The notes: generated by a model from the letters alone, not told the origin. 64,000 bases of DNA from Isochrysis galbana (GCA_018136815.1 CM030944.1:1823145-1887144); one strand, 5' to 3'. Numbered from the stretch's first letter, positions 41,898 to 52,026 are shown. Numbers and translations are program-made.

Positions 41898-44800
41898 TCA
41901 GACACGACGCTCCGGGGCGGCCGTCTCGTCCTCTGGGCGACTGTGTCGCATGGACTTGGCTGACGAGATGGCGACCCTGGTCGCTCTCAGTGCGCTCAAG
42001 TAGTGCCTGTCGCGTGCGTGCACAGGCCTCGCACCGATCGAGAGGAGGGCGTGTCGCAGGCTGATGGGCCGGTGCTCTGCGCTCGGATAGAGTGGCACCG
42101 CGAGCGAATCGTACAGACTGTACGGCGGCGCCTGCAGCTCCCTCGGCGTCTGGCCGAGGAGGATGCCGAAGGGGCAGGCGCCGCGTGAGGGGCATTGCTC
42201 GTGTAGCATTGCGATACTCATCTTGGCCTCTATCACCTGCTTCACGAAAGCGGTCAGCGCCCCGTCGGCATCGACAAACGTGCCCTCGTTCAGGTAGAGC
42301 AGTACCGCGTCGCGCGTGGTCGTAGGCTTGGGCACCTCGTGGGTCACGACCACTGTTGGCCGCTCCACGCTGGCCGGGAATGCCACTTCGTCGGCCAGCT
42401 CGCCGGCCACCTCTCGCGCGCCCGCATTGGATGCGCATACGATGATGCGTGTGGGTGCCGAGAAGCCGAGCTTGCCCAGCTCGCCCCGCACTGTCAAGCC
42501 GCCTGTGAGCTCATCCGGATGGCGGCAGTAGTACGGTAGGTGGGTCAATATACGCTGAATGATGCATTTGAGCGACTGCACTTGGAAATCGTGAACGCGC
42601 GCCCACACGATGGGCGATTGGGCGAAAACGGCCGAGATCACCCCCTCTGTGCCGCCGAGCTCGGGGTGATCACGCAGCGGGTCGTTTGTGCACGCATGGC
42701 GGCATTCTTCGATGAGCCCTGCCACGCTCGCGCCGCCTTTGCTGACGTCGTCCTCGCGGATGGTAACGATGGGCTTCATCGCAACGAGGGCCGCGTACAG
42801 CTCGCGCCGACAGTTGGCCGAGCGGAAGTAGCCTTGAGAGAGGAAGATGACGAACACAGCCGAATCGCGCACCGCCTCTTCCAGCTTCCCGACATCGTTG
42901 AGGTTGTCGACGTCGAGCCATATCTTGACAGCCGGAAGCGTGAGCTGCAGTTTCCGCACGACAGAGTGCGTCTGGTCTTGGCCGGTACCCCAGGCGTGCG
43001 AGATGAAGGCGTGGAAGCTACACTCCTTGGGCAGATCAAGCAGTGGCTCGCGACCTGTCGATGCAAGACGAAACGTCGGCACGGCAGCCGCCGAGACGGT
43101 GTTTATTGCGATCACGCCAATCGCGCATACGAGCATAGTCAGAGTCAGCCCGGTGACAAAGACAGTACTGAGGTAGCCGGTCGTGAAGCTCGTGAAGCCA
43201 TAGCACGTTTCAGCCCACCCATCGTCCTCGTCGCACAGCTTGATTGCCATGCCCGAGCAGAAGCAGCACGCGAGTAGTAGGTTGCTGAGGCACGCTAGGT
43301 AGAGATCGTCCTGACGCTTATAAGGCCTTGCGAGTGCGAGTATGGTGAGATACATTGCCGAGACAATGGCGCCAATTATAAGGCGCAGGAATTTCCTCGC
43401 GCCGTACTCCGTGTCAACGAACAGGATAAGGGCGGTGAGCCACAGCCGACGAACAGTGTCGAGCACTTCCCAAAAGAGCATGCCTGGGGTGTAGTCGCGC
43501 CACAGGAATCGTGTCGCCTCGACTAGCGCGGTGTGACGCTGTGCTCGCACTGCTGGGCGGATTGCAAGCACCAGCACCAGCAAGACGAGCGGAACAAGAA
43601 CGGGCCACAGCACAAAGAGCGACCAAAAGTAGGGGGAAAGCTTACGATCAGCGGCGGAGCATGACATCGAGAGGTCGGCAAGCAAGTAGCTTCTTCTCAC
43701 GCGCTGGGATCGGAGGTCGTCGGTGTCGTAGGATACGCACTCTCGCGCCAGGAAGATGGAGCGCGTGACGGACGGCAACGCCAAGTAGACGACCAGCACG
43801 AATGCGTAGACTGACCTCTCCCACACGGCAGCGTACGCTGTGCGCAGCTCGGGCAAGGTGCGCGCGCGGCGCGAGAGGATGGTGGTGACCGCCACGGTGA
43901 GCACGAGGAGCGCCACGGCGGCGTACGGCCACAGCGCGCCGACAAGAAGGCGCGCACGCATTGTGCCGATACACTCAGCAGGCAGGCTCAGGTCTGTGAG
44001 GTTTAGATCGAAGATACTGAACCACGACGTGAACCTGCGATCGAGGCGCACGCCGTAGATGCCGCTGAGCGTAACGACCACCTGGTAGAAGCCGACAGCA
44101 ATCTTGAACTTGGCCTGGAAGCTTATGGTCGTCGAAGCGATGCTCAAACGTTGCGCCAGCCGTGTGAGCGGCACAACACGCTTTGAAGCGACGTAAATCA
44201 ACGTGAGGATGATGAAGACTCCCGCAAGCACCGCCATGAGGATGCCGATACGTGCGGCCGTCGAAGGGCATTCCTGGCACAGCTTGGTGCTCCGGCGGTC
44301 AAAGTAGTGACTCGGCTGGGTGCACTGTTGGCACAGGGGGCCGGCGTGGCCCTCCTCGCAGTATGGACCGTTGCGGAGCGCTTCATCAAACCCGCCACCC
44401 ACTGGCTGAAAAGAACTACGTGTGGAAGCGGCCACAGCAAGTGGCGTCGAGCCGCGGCAGGCTGAGCGGTCCGTCGCAGGGTCAACTTCACACTTGTAGA
44501 GGCTGGCCGTCCGGTTTGAGTCGCGCCAATAGTGCAAAGGCACGACAAGCGCTGCGAGGGTCGTTGGAAAGGGGCACGAGCCATTGAGCGGGCAGTCAAG
44601 GCAGAATGCGTCGGGCTGATTCCTCATATCTTCCCAGCTAGGGGCAGCTGTTGCATCAGCATTCAGGTAGAAGCCCCCGCGGCAGGCGATGCAGCTTTCG
44701 CTGTGCTCTCCGGCTCCAAGCGGGAATGGGCACGGAATGCAGTTGCCAGCGCCTTCGGTAGGCTTGTAAAAGTTGGTGTCGCAGGGCTGACAAGCATCTG

Positions 44801-47800
44801 GGGACGCGCTGCCGCTCTTGTTGCTAGATGTTCCAGCGGGACATGGCTGGCACGTTCCGCTACTGATACTGCCGAGACTCATGCTGAAGGTGCCCCCCGG
44901 GCACGCGAGCTGCGACGAGGCACCTTCATCCGGGCAGTACATTCCAGCCTCGCAAGTCACGCACGATGTGTTTCCCTCCCTGGGTTGGAAAGCGCCGGGT
45001 GAGCACACGGCACATTCCACTTGGCCTGGATCAGATGCGTACGTGCCCCGCCGGCAGCGCCTGCATGCGTCTGACGAGGTGGCGCCGGGTGATGGATTGT
45101 AAGTGCCGGCAGGGCACGGCTCGCAAGCGTCGGGCGCGCTACTCCCCCGGTTGGAGTTGAAAGTGCCGGCGGGACATGCGGTGAAGCCGCCGCCCACGAC
45201 GTACGGGTCATCACAATACCCTCCCGCCACGCATTCCTCACAAGAGGTGGCGCCGCGCTCTTGTTGGTACTGGCCAGCTGGGCACTCACTACACGCGTCC
45301 GAACCTGTGCCGTTCTGGTAGGTGCCCGGGAGGCACTTGAAACACTCGTCAACCGCGTGCGACGACCCGTCCGCGTATGAACCGGGCGCGCATGGCTTGC
45401 AGCGCGCAGCTGACCACGAAGTGGGGTCGGAGGGGTCACGTGTAACCGTATCGACGTAAGTGCCACGAAGTGCCATGCATTGTGTGCACTCGTCCGAGCC
45501 GAGCCGTCGCTCACCCAGAGGGCACAGCGCATCAAGGTCGCATTGGTCGCCTGCACCAGGCTGTTGCATGGTGTCGGGAGGGCATTCAACGCAGCCCCGC
45601 CACGTGCGACTCATGTGCTGTGGGCACAGAAAGCAGCCGCTGGAGCCGTGCAGCTGCGCGCCGGTGCCCGGACAGGCTGCACCGTGTAACAGCTGGTTGG
45701 GGTCGCCATCGTTGCCCACCAGCACGTCGAGGCGGCCGTCGCCGTCGACGTCGCCCAGCGCGAGCGCAAATGTATTCTGAGCGCCGCCCGGCAGATCGAC
45801 GGCCTCCTCGAAGCCGCCCGCGCCGTCGCCGCGCAGCAGCTGGTTGGGTTGGTTTAAGTTGCCCACCAGCACGTCGAGGCGGCCGTCGCCGTCGACGTCG
45901 CCCAGCGCGAGCGCAAATGTATCCTGAGCGCCGCCCGGCAGATCGACGGCCTCCTCGAAGCCGCCCGCGCCGTCGCCGCGCAGCAGCTGGTTGAATTGGC
46001 CACGGTTGCCCACCAGCACGTCGAGGCGGCCGTCGCCGTCGACGTCGCCCAGCGCGAGCGCAAATGTATACTGAGCGCCGCCCCGCAGATCGACGGCCTC
46101 CTCGAAGCCGCCCGCGCCGTCGCCGCGCAGCAGCTGGTTGGGTTGGCCACTGTTGCCCACCAGCACGTCGAGGCGGCCGTCGCCGTCGACGTCGCCCAGC
46201 GCGAGCGCAAATGTACCCTGAGCGCCGCCCGGCAGATCGACAGCCTCCTCGAAGCCGCCCGCGCCGTCGCCGCGCAGCAGCTGGTTGGAATGGCCACTGT
46301 TGCCCACCAGCACGTCGAGGCGGCCGTCGCCGTCGACGTCGCCCAGCGCGAGCGCATCTGTATTCTGAGCGCCGCCCGGCAGATCGACGGCCTCCTCGAA
46401 GCCGCCCGCGCCGTCGCCGCGCAGCAGCTGGTTGGGTTGGCCACGGTTGCCCACCAGCACGTCGAGGCGGCCGTCGCCGTCGACGTCGCCCAGCGCGAGC
46501 GCATATGTATACTGAGCGCCGCCCGGCAGATCGACGGCCTCCTCGAAGCCGCCCGCGCCGTCGCCGCGCAGCAGCTGGTTGAATTGGCCACCGTTGCCCA
46601 CCAGCACGTCGAGGCGGCCGTCGCCGTCGATGTCGCCCAGCGCGAGCGCATTTGTATACTGAGCGCCGCCCGGCAGATCGACAGCCTCCTCGAAGCCGCC
46701 CGCGCCGTCGCCGCGCAGCAGCTGGTTGAATTGGCCACCGTTGCCCACCAGCACGTCGAGGCGGCCGTCGCCGTCGACGTCGCCCAGCGCGAGCGCATAT
46801 GTATCCTGAGCGCCGCCCGGCAGATCGACGGCCTCCTCGAAGCCGCCCGCGCCGTCGCCGCGCAGCAGCTGGTTGGGTTGGCCAACGTTGCCCACCAGCA
46901 CGTCGAGGCGGCCGTCGCCGTCGACGTCGCCCAGCGCGAGCGCATATGTATCCTGAGCGCCGCCCGGCAGATCGACGGCCTTCTCGAAGCCGCCCGCGCC
47001 GTCGCCGCGCAGCAGCTGGCTGGGTTGGCCATAGTTGCCCACCAGCACGTCAAAGCGGCTGTCGCCGTCGACGTCGCCCAGCGCGAGCGCATATGTGGAC
47101 TGAGCGCCGCCCGGCAGATCGACGGCCTCCTCGAAGCCGCCCGCGCCGTCGCCGCGCAGCAGCTGGTTGGGTTGGTTTAAGTTGCCCACCAGCACGTCGA
47201 GGCGGCCGTCGCCGTTGACGTCGCCCAGCGCGAGCGCAAATGTACGCTGAGCGCCGCCCGGCAGATCGACAGCCTCCTCGAAGCCGCCCGCGCCGTCGCC
47301 GCGCAGCAGCTGGTTGGGTTGGCCACTGTTGCCCACCAGCACGTCGAGGCGGCCGTCGCCGTCGACGTCGCCCAGCGCGAGCGCATATGTGTACTGAGCG
47401 CCGCCCGGCAGATCGACGGCCTCCTCGAAGCCGCCCGCGCCGTCGCCGCGCAGCAGCTGGTTGGGTTGGCCACTGTTGCCCACCAGCACGTCGAGGCGGC
47501 CGTCGCCGTCGACGTCGCCCAGCGCGAGCGCATATGTGGACTGAGCGCCGCCCGGCAGATCGACGGCCTCCTCGAAGCCGCCCGCGCCGTCGCCGCGCAG
47601 CAGCTGGTTGGGTTGGCCATAGTTGCCCACCAGCACGTCGAGGCGGCCGTCGCCGTCGACGTCGCCCAGCGCGAGCGCATTTGTATACTGAGCGCCGCCC
47701 GGCAGATCGACGGCCTTATACAAATCCTGCGTCACATCTGCTCTCAGCCGCGCACTCTCGTTGATTGACCGCGGAAGGTTATCTGTGCAGCCTCCAGCCT

Positions 47801-48740
47801 TGGGCGGCTGGGTGCAATGGGTTGGTGATTGGTGCTGGGCGCCGGCCCATGCAGGGCGAGGCTTCGGTACTGTGGTGGGGAGCACAACACAGCCGACCAG
47901 TGCGCCCCCTGCTGCGCAGGTGGGTGGGACAGGAATGGTTGGTGAATCAGGCGGCCGGGCTACGATGGACGGGAAATATCGTCGGCCCAACTCGTCAACT
48001 TGAACGAGGGTTGTGAGGGGCTGTGGCGGCGCTGGCGGAGCTTTCGGTGGAGGAGGTGGACGGGGAGGGGGAGGAGGTGGGGATGGCGGAGGCATGGGTG
48101 GGGGCGGCGCTGGCGGAGCTTTCGGTGGAGGAGGTGGACGGGGAGGGGAAGGAGGTGGACGGGGAGGGGAAGGAGGTGGTGGTGGCGGAGGCATGGGTGG
48201 GGCCGGGGTGTAGGAGGCATACACCGTGGCGGCGCCCGTTACACCCTCATAGCCGCCAATCACCAGGAAGTACCGCTCGCCCTCCTGCAGCTGAAGGCCC
48301 GTCAGCCTTGAGTACCAGTTGGTTTGGCACTCCAAGCCGCTGCCGTCACCATTGCATGCGATCATTGTCAGCTCATCACAGCTGCCGTGGAAGACGGAAA
48401 GGTCGGTGTCAAAGCCACACGTGCTGACTTCGAGCACGGCAGGCGAGCGGACATCATCTAGCCGGAGCCAGAACACCTCCCCTTCTCCAGAGAAATAAGT
48501 GCCGTCGCACTTGGATACGTTATAGGACGATGGGCCCACTCCACCAGCAGTGGCGTTGATGTGGTAGGTGAACTGCGTCGCGTCCGCGCTCTCGGCCGCG
48601 AAGCTGACTGCGGACGCGCATGTTGCGCCCGGCGCTGCAGGCTCCGCCGCGCGGCTGGTTGCATGCACTGCAGGGGCATGGCGAGGGAGAGAGACGTGCG
48701 AGCTGGCTGCCGCCGCGAGCCACAAGGTGAGCATCCGCAT
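41898..48740 (-). CDS. Giant receptor: secreted N-domain, 14 FG-GAP repeats, Cys-rich repeats, multi-pass membrane region, TIR domain
   Basis: An uninterrupted 2280-codon frame starts at ATG 48740. Residues 1-~25 are a signal peptide. ~40-180 look like a pre-peptidase C-like beta domain (FWLRLDDVRSPAVLEV, DLSVFHGSCDEL). ~185-250 are Pro-rich with (S)PPP runs. ~343-1028 are 14 tandem 49-residue FG-GAP/VCBS repeats, each with a DVDGDGRLD calcium loop. ~1030-1480 are GCC2/GCC3 or ephrin-receptor-like Cys repeats (CPAGTYNPSPGATSSDAC). ~1490-1880 hold around eight membrane segments. ~1905-1985 are a TIR-like domain (FHAFISHAWGT, VKIWLDVDNL, VFVIFLSQGYF, SANCRREL); Glu1980 sits at the usual NADase glutamate. 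About 300 more residues follow. This architecture would sense something outside and signal inside. Ligand unknown. Intronless, unlike most neighbours. Confidence 0.85.
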   Translation of the reverse strand: MRMLTLWLAAAASSHVSLPRHAPAVHATSRAAEPAAPGATCASAVSFAAESADATQFTYHINATAGGVGPSSYNVSKCDGTYFSGEGEVFWLRLDDVRSPAVLEVSTCGFDTDLSVFHGSCDELTMIACNGDGSGLECQTNWYSRLTGLQLQEGERYFLVIGGYEGVTGAATVYASYTPAPPMPPPPPPPSPPRPPPSPPRPPPPPKAPPAPPPPMPPPSPPPPPPRPPPPPKAPPAPPQPLTTLVQVDELGRRYFPSIVARPPDSPTIPVPPTCAAGGALVGCVVLPTTVPKPRPAWAGAQHQSPTHCTQPPKAGGCTDNLPRSINESARLRADVTQDLYKAVDLPGGAQYTNALALGDVDGDGRLDVLVGNYGQPNQLLRGDGAGGFEEAVDLPGGAQSTYALALGDVDGDGRLDVLVGNSGQPNQLLRGDGAGGFEEAVDLPGGAQYTYALALGDVDGDGRLDVLVGNSGQPNQLLRGDGAGGFEEAVDLPGGAQRTFALALGDVNGDGRLDVLVGNLNQPNQLLRGDGAGGFEEAVDLPGGAQSTYALALGDVDGDSRFDVLVGNYGQPSQLLRGDGAGGFEKAVDLPGGAQDTYALALGDVDGDGRLDVLVGNVGQPNQLLRGDGAGGFEEAVDLPGGAQDTYALALGDVDGDGRLDVLVGNGGQFNQLLRGDGAGGFEEAVDLPGGAQYTNALALGDIDGDGRLDVLVGNGGQFNQLLRGDGAGGFEEAVDLPGGAQYTYALALGDVDGDGRLDVLVGNRGQPNQLLRGDGAGGFEEAVDLPGGAQNTDALALGDVDGDGRLDVLVGNSGHSNQLLRGDGAGGFEEAVDLPGGAQGTFALALGDVDGDGRLDVLVGNSGQPNQLLRGDGAGGFEEAVDLRGGAQYTFALALGDVDGDGRLDVLVGNRGQFNQLLRGDGAGGFEEAVDLPGGAQDTFALALGDVDGDGRLDVLVGNLNQPNQLLRGDGAGGFEEAVDLPGGAQNTFALALGDVDGDGRLDVLVGNDGDPNQLLHGAACPGTGAQLHGSSGCFLCPQHMSRTWRGCVECPPDTMQQPGAGDQCDLDALCPLGERRLGSDECTQCMALRGTYVDTVTRDPSDPTSWSAARCKPCAPGSYADGSSHAVDECFKCLPGTYQNGTGSDACSECPAGQYQQERGATSCEECVAGGYCDDPYVVGGGFTACPAGTFNSNRGSSAPDACEPCPAGTYNPSPGATSSDACRRCRRGTYASDPGQVECAVCSPGAFQPREGNTSCVTCEAGMYCPDEGASSQLACPGGTFSMSLGSISSGTCQPCPAGTSSNKSGSASPDACQPCDTNFYKPTEGAGNCIPCPFPLGAGEHSESCIACRGGFYLNADATAAPSWEDMRNQPDAFCLDCPLNGSCPFPTTLAALVVPLHYWRDSNRTASLYKCEVDPATDRSACRGSTPLAVAASTRSSFQPVGGGFDEALRNGPYCEEGHAGPLCQQCTQPSHYFDRRSTKLCQECPSTAARIGILMAVLAGVFIILTLIYVASKRVVPLTRLAQRLSIASTTISFQAKFKIAVGFYQVVVTLSGIYGVRLDRRFTSWFSIFDLNLTDLSLPAECIGTMRARLLVGALWPYAAVALLVLTVAVTTILSRRARTLPELRTAYAAVWERSVYAFVLVVYLALPSVTRSIFLARECVSYDTDDLRSQRVRRSYLLADLSMSCSAADRKLSPYFWSLFVLWPVLVPLVLLVLVLAIRPAVRAQRHTALVEATRFLWRDYTPGMLFWEVLDTVRRLWLTALILFVDTEYGARKFLRLIIGAIVSAMYLTILALARPYKRQDDLYLACLSNLLLACCFCSGMAIKLCDEDDGWAETCYGFTSFTTGYLSTVFVTGLTLTMLVCAIGVIAINTVSAAAVPTFRLASTGREPLLDLPKECSFHAFISHAWGTGQDQTHSVVRKLQLTLPAVKIWLDVDNLNDVGKLEEAVRDSAVFVIFLSQGYFRSANCRRELYAALVAMKPIVTIREDDVSKGGASVAGLIEECRHACTNDPLRDHPELGGTEGVISAVFAQSPIVWARVHDFQVQSLKCIIQRILTHLPYYCRHPDELTGGLTVRGELGKLGFSAPTRIIVCASNAGAREVAGELADEVAFPASVERPTVVVTHEVPKPTTTRDAVLLYLNEGTFVDADGALTAFVKQVIEAKMSIAMLHEQCPSRGACPFGILLGQTPRELQAPPYSLYDSLAVPLYPSAEHRPISLRHALLSIGARPVHARDRHYLSALRATRVAISSAKSMRHSRPEDETAAPERRV
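45690..47715 (-). repeat. 147 bp tandem repeat encoding the FG-GAP units (14 copies)
   Basis: Fourteen 147 bp units lie in frame. Most of each unit is identical at the DNA level, including third codon positions (for example CAGCACGTCGAGGCGGCCGT recurs in nearly every copy). Differences cluster in two short windows: codons 8 and 10 of the unit (Q-x-T-x-AL), and codons 30-33 just after VGN. Because 147 is a multiple of three, several other frames also stay open here; those are not genes. Confidence 0.95.
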
Positions 48741-50281
48741 CGGGGGGGAGGGGGAGGGGGGGGGGGTTGGCAGTGTGTGAACCGTGCTCGTGTCCAGCCC
48801 GTAGCTTGGCCGCGTAGCTGCTCAGCGAACGGGGGAAACAGGCCATCTGTTTACGTGATTGTTCTCGCCTTACGATGTAATAAACCCCCCGGTCCGAGGG
48901 GGACCCGCAATCCACGCCCAGAGTTCCCCGGCGGAGAAAGAGTGAAACGCACGGCGTGGATTGGGCCTAGATACCGTATTTGTACGCAGACCAAAGACAG
49001 AGCGTATTTGGCGTATTTGAACCCCCCTCTCCGTCAAGGGGTTTTGAAAAGTTGGAAAAGGGCTGAAAAAGAGGGACGGCGTGCGTCTGCGAAAAACTGA
49101 TCTGCGTGCGTAACGGTTTGCTGTTGCAGTGGTGCGCACAACCTCGTTTTTTCCTCTACTCTATGGTGCCCCTGCGGTGCCTTAGGCTCACCCAGGTGAG
49201 AGTTTCGTGAATGAAGGACATTATTACCAAGTAGTTCAAAATCACAGAGGTCTCTCTCATGGGACAGGTGCGCACAGCAATAACTTCTTCATCTTCTATG
49301 AAAGTGCACGCCCCACCTGTACCCAAAGCAGCTGGGGAGACTGGGGTTGGGCACGCACCTTTCGCAGACGCGGAGACCAAGTGGTAGCGTTATAAGTCTT
49401 TAATATAGATATAAGGATCACCCAGTAGTTTATACTTGGTATTGGCCCAATCCGCCTATAGTAATTTTTTCCAACGTCGAACCCGCGCCTGACCATTGGC
49501 TTTTCTTTGCTTGGGCTGACCACTGGCTTTTGGCTTATTTTGTGGATGTTCTCTTGAAGTTGTTCTAGAGCACCAAGCACCATTTCCTCAAGAGCAAGAG
49601 CTTCGTAGTTTTGCTCGCGCAACCCTGGTCGTCTGGTGGAAACAGGTCCTGTCCTACGAATGCAAGAAGCCACCAATAATCCATGATGATGAGCTCCTCC
49701 CATCATGTCCTGAGGAGATGGAATGCAGTTTTTATTGCCCTCTTTGAGACCTTCAATGATGCCTTAAGCCTTAGCTTGGTTCTGAGGTCCAAGAGCCCCT
49801 AGGGCCAGGTCAGAGTTTCGCGCCGGACCCCCCAAAGTTTCGCGTGAAAGTTTCGCAAAAGTTGCTCACTGACTAGCCAAGTTTCACAAAAGTTTCGCGT
49901 AGTTTCTTCAGATTACGGATTACGGGTTATTGTTATTGGTTGTTGACAAGTTGTTATGTGGAGCTGCATTGTTATTATTGCGCACGCACACCATCGGACA
50001 TGGTAGTAATAGTAGGTAGTAGCACAGTAGTAGCAGCAACAACAACAACAACAGCGTAGCAGCAACAGCAGCGTAGCAGCAGCGGTAGCAGCAGTAGCAT
50101 CAACAAGAGCAGCAGCAGTATTATTGGATGGAGCTCACTACTCCCGATCAAATTACCACGTTAATATTCAACGTACATTGTCTCACGCCAGTGGACGTCG
50201 TCCCACAGGCCGGTGGCCTCGACAGCGACGCACGCGCTAACGAGCAAGAGCGAGCGGAGAGGTAGCACAGAGACGGAGACG
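48741..50281. other. Intergenic upstream of the receptor gene
   Basis: No gene supported. The flank has a G run at 48745-48767. 49820-49900 repeats GTTTCGCG and AAAGTTTCGC. 49990-50110 is an AGC/ACA trinucleotide-rich microsatellite. Near 49430 AGTTTATACTTGGTATTGG resembles the hairpin end of the CAACTAAG family. Confidence 0.4.
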
Positions 50282-50649
50282 GAGAGACCAACTTGACCAA
50301 CCACGGAATATCTTTAGACCGGAGAACATTTTGGACAAAAAATCCCTTCCGTCGGCCGAGGTGAGGAGGACGGAGAGAGAGAGAGGAGAGAGAGAGTCTC
50401 ACAGAGCGACTGCAGACGAGCGTGAAGTCGAAGTCGTGTCTGTTTATTACCTTAAACGAGCCAACACTTATAGTAACAGCAAAAACAAAATTCGAATCGC
50501 AAATTTCGAGACCAAAATCTGCGAACTTGGGCTTGAGACCATGCGTAATCCGAATGTGTGTGTCTTGGGTGTCAGTAGCAACACGGGGAACTGTTCAATT
50601 GTGAGTGTGGTCACGTACTTACACGAATATTCATGCCTTCGGCCTTCAG
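50282..50649 (+). repeat. Dispersed repeat family E, copy 2 (diverged)
   Basis: It matches 16452-16832 and 60221-60598 in order (GACCGGAGAACATTTTGGAC, CGTCGGCCGAGG, TTATTACCTTAAACGAGCC, GGGGAACTGTTCAATTG), with more base changes. It stops being similar after GCCTTCAG. Confidence 0.75.
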
Positions 50650-51925
50650 CTTCTGAAGCTGAAGCCCTTGCGTGGTTTTGTTTCGCTCATTGCTCTCTCG
50701 CATGGAAGCTCGATTCTAGCAAGGGGGTGTCGCATCCGCGATCGACCTTTTTGTTTCAGAAGTTGTTTGCGTTTCTATGTCCCCTCCTTGCAGGCTAGCC
50801 ACGAGTCACCGTCGCAGGGTCCTACATTCGTCCATTCGCCCTTGTTGCCCTCCTCGCTTCCTTTGTCGCCTCCTTTGTCGCCTGCTTGCCCCTCACCTGG
50901 CTAACCTCCTTGCGTGCTCCTCGCGTTTTAGGCTAAAGTCGCGCGTTCAGGTATCGCCGGTGCAAAGAACCGCCCCCATGTGTGACCCTGATTCCCCCTC
51001 AGGTGTTGGCCGTTGGATTATACCGTGGCGCTATTTTACTTCGGTCTTCATCAAATCACTTAAGGGTTTTCGAAAAATTCCCTCCTTATTCCAGTGCGTA
51101 ACTGTCGCCCCGTCGGATCGTCCGTCGCCCCGTCGCTCTCTTGTCGGCATTCTCTTCCTTGTTCGATCTGTCAGCGGGTTCCTGTGCGTTCCGTGATAGG
51201 GATACGTTAGTGTGGAGAGTGTTGACGTGAGTGTAGTGTCATCTCGTCGGTCCATCGGCCCCGAACCGTCTGCCGTCTGTCGTTCTTCGTTCGTCGCTCT
51301 CGTTCTCGTTCTCGTTCCCGTTCTCGTCCCTCGTTCTCAACACTACCTCAATACCAAACCTCACCAATCCCCAAGCCTCAGCCTATCCAACCCGATCCAC
51401 CCAGCTATGTCCGCTCCGTCGTCGCGCTCGCCCTCGCCCAAGCCCGTCCTCCCGCCTTTCTCTGTTGAGGACGTGGTCCAGCCCGTCATTGGCCACTCCC
51501 CCAACTTCCGCCGCGCCTCTCGCCGCTTCCCTTTCGTCCCTTCTGTTCCCATCTGAGGCAGTGGTAACCTCGGATCCGTCAATGTTGCATGTTGCAGTTG
51601 CCACGAGGATGAGATGTGTTTACAATACATGAAGCAACGTCCATTTACCTTAATATATGGAGCTCAGAGCACTCACATGTTGCGAAGCACCTTCAAAGGT
51701 GCTTCTTGCCGCCGCTTAAGAGATAAAAAAATATTCTTAAAAAGGTGCGTGGAGTGTGGAGGTCTTATGAGCCACGTGAACGAATCAGATATATTGTTAC
51801 TAGACATTGTCGAACCGAATACATTCTTTTCTGGATGGTCGTCCGTGAGTGGAACATACGACTCGGATGGGTTCTATGCGTGGAGTGCTTCGACCTCGAT
51901 CGATGGAGTGAATGTCCTCGGCGAA
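50650..51925. other. Intergenic, one unsupported small frame
   Basis: The frame 51212-51556 (114 codons, ending PPFSVEDVVQPVIGHSP ... PFVPSVPI) has an ATG and follows a CGTTCTCGTTCTCG tract, but no domain is recognised. The remainder shows nothing. Confidence 0.3.
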
Positions 51926-52026
51926 TGGAATCAGCTCGACAGTCCCCCCGAAGGGAAGTTTGAGCCCGGGGGGGGGAGCGCACGGGGTGCCCCCCCCCCC
52001 ATGCGAACTAAGTATAAACTTAGTTG
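51926..52026 (-). repeat. Inverted fragment of the CAACTAAG SINE-like family (5' end)
   Basis: On the minus strand it starts CAACTAAGTTTATACTTAG, then a CATGGGGGGG run and a GC-rich hairpin. The terminal hairpin AACTAAGT-TTAT-ACTTAGTT is perfect here, whereas the other copies have one T-G mismatch. Only the first ~100 bp resemble the family, so it is a 3'-truncated or diverged piece. Confidence 0.6.

Noticed and set aside
45996..47180. Long plus-strand ORFs of up to 394 codons opposite the FG-GAP repeats
   Set aside because: A 147 bp repeat keeps any stop-free frame open through all copies. The minus-strand frame has the recognised domains, signal peptide and full-length context; the plus frames are Arg/Ala-rich shadows.
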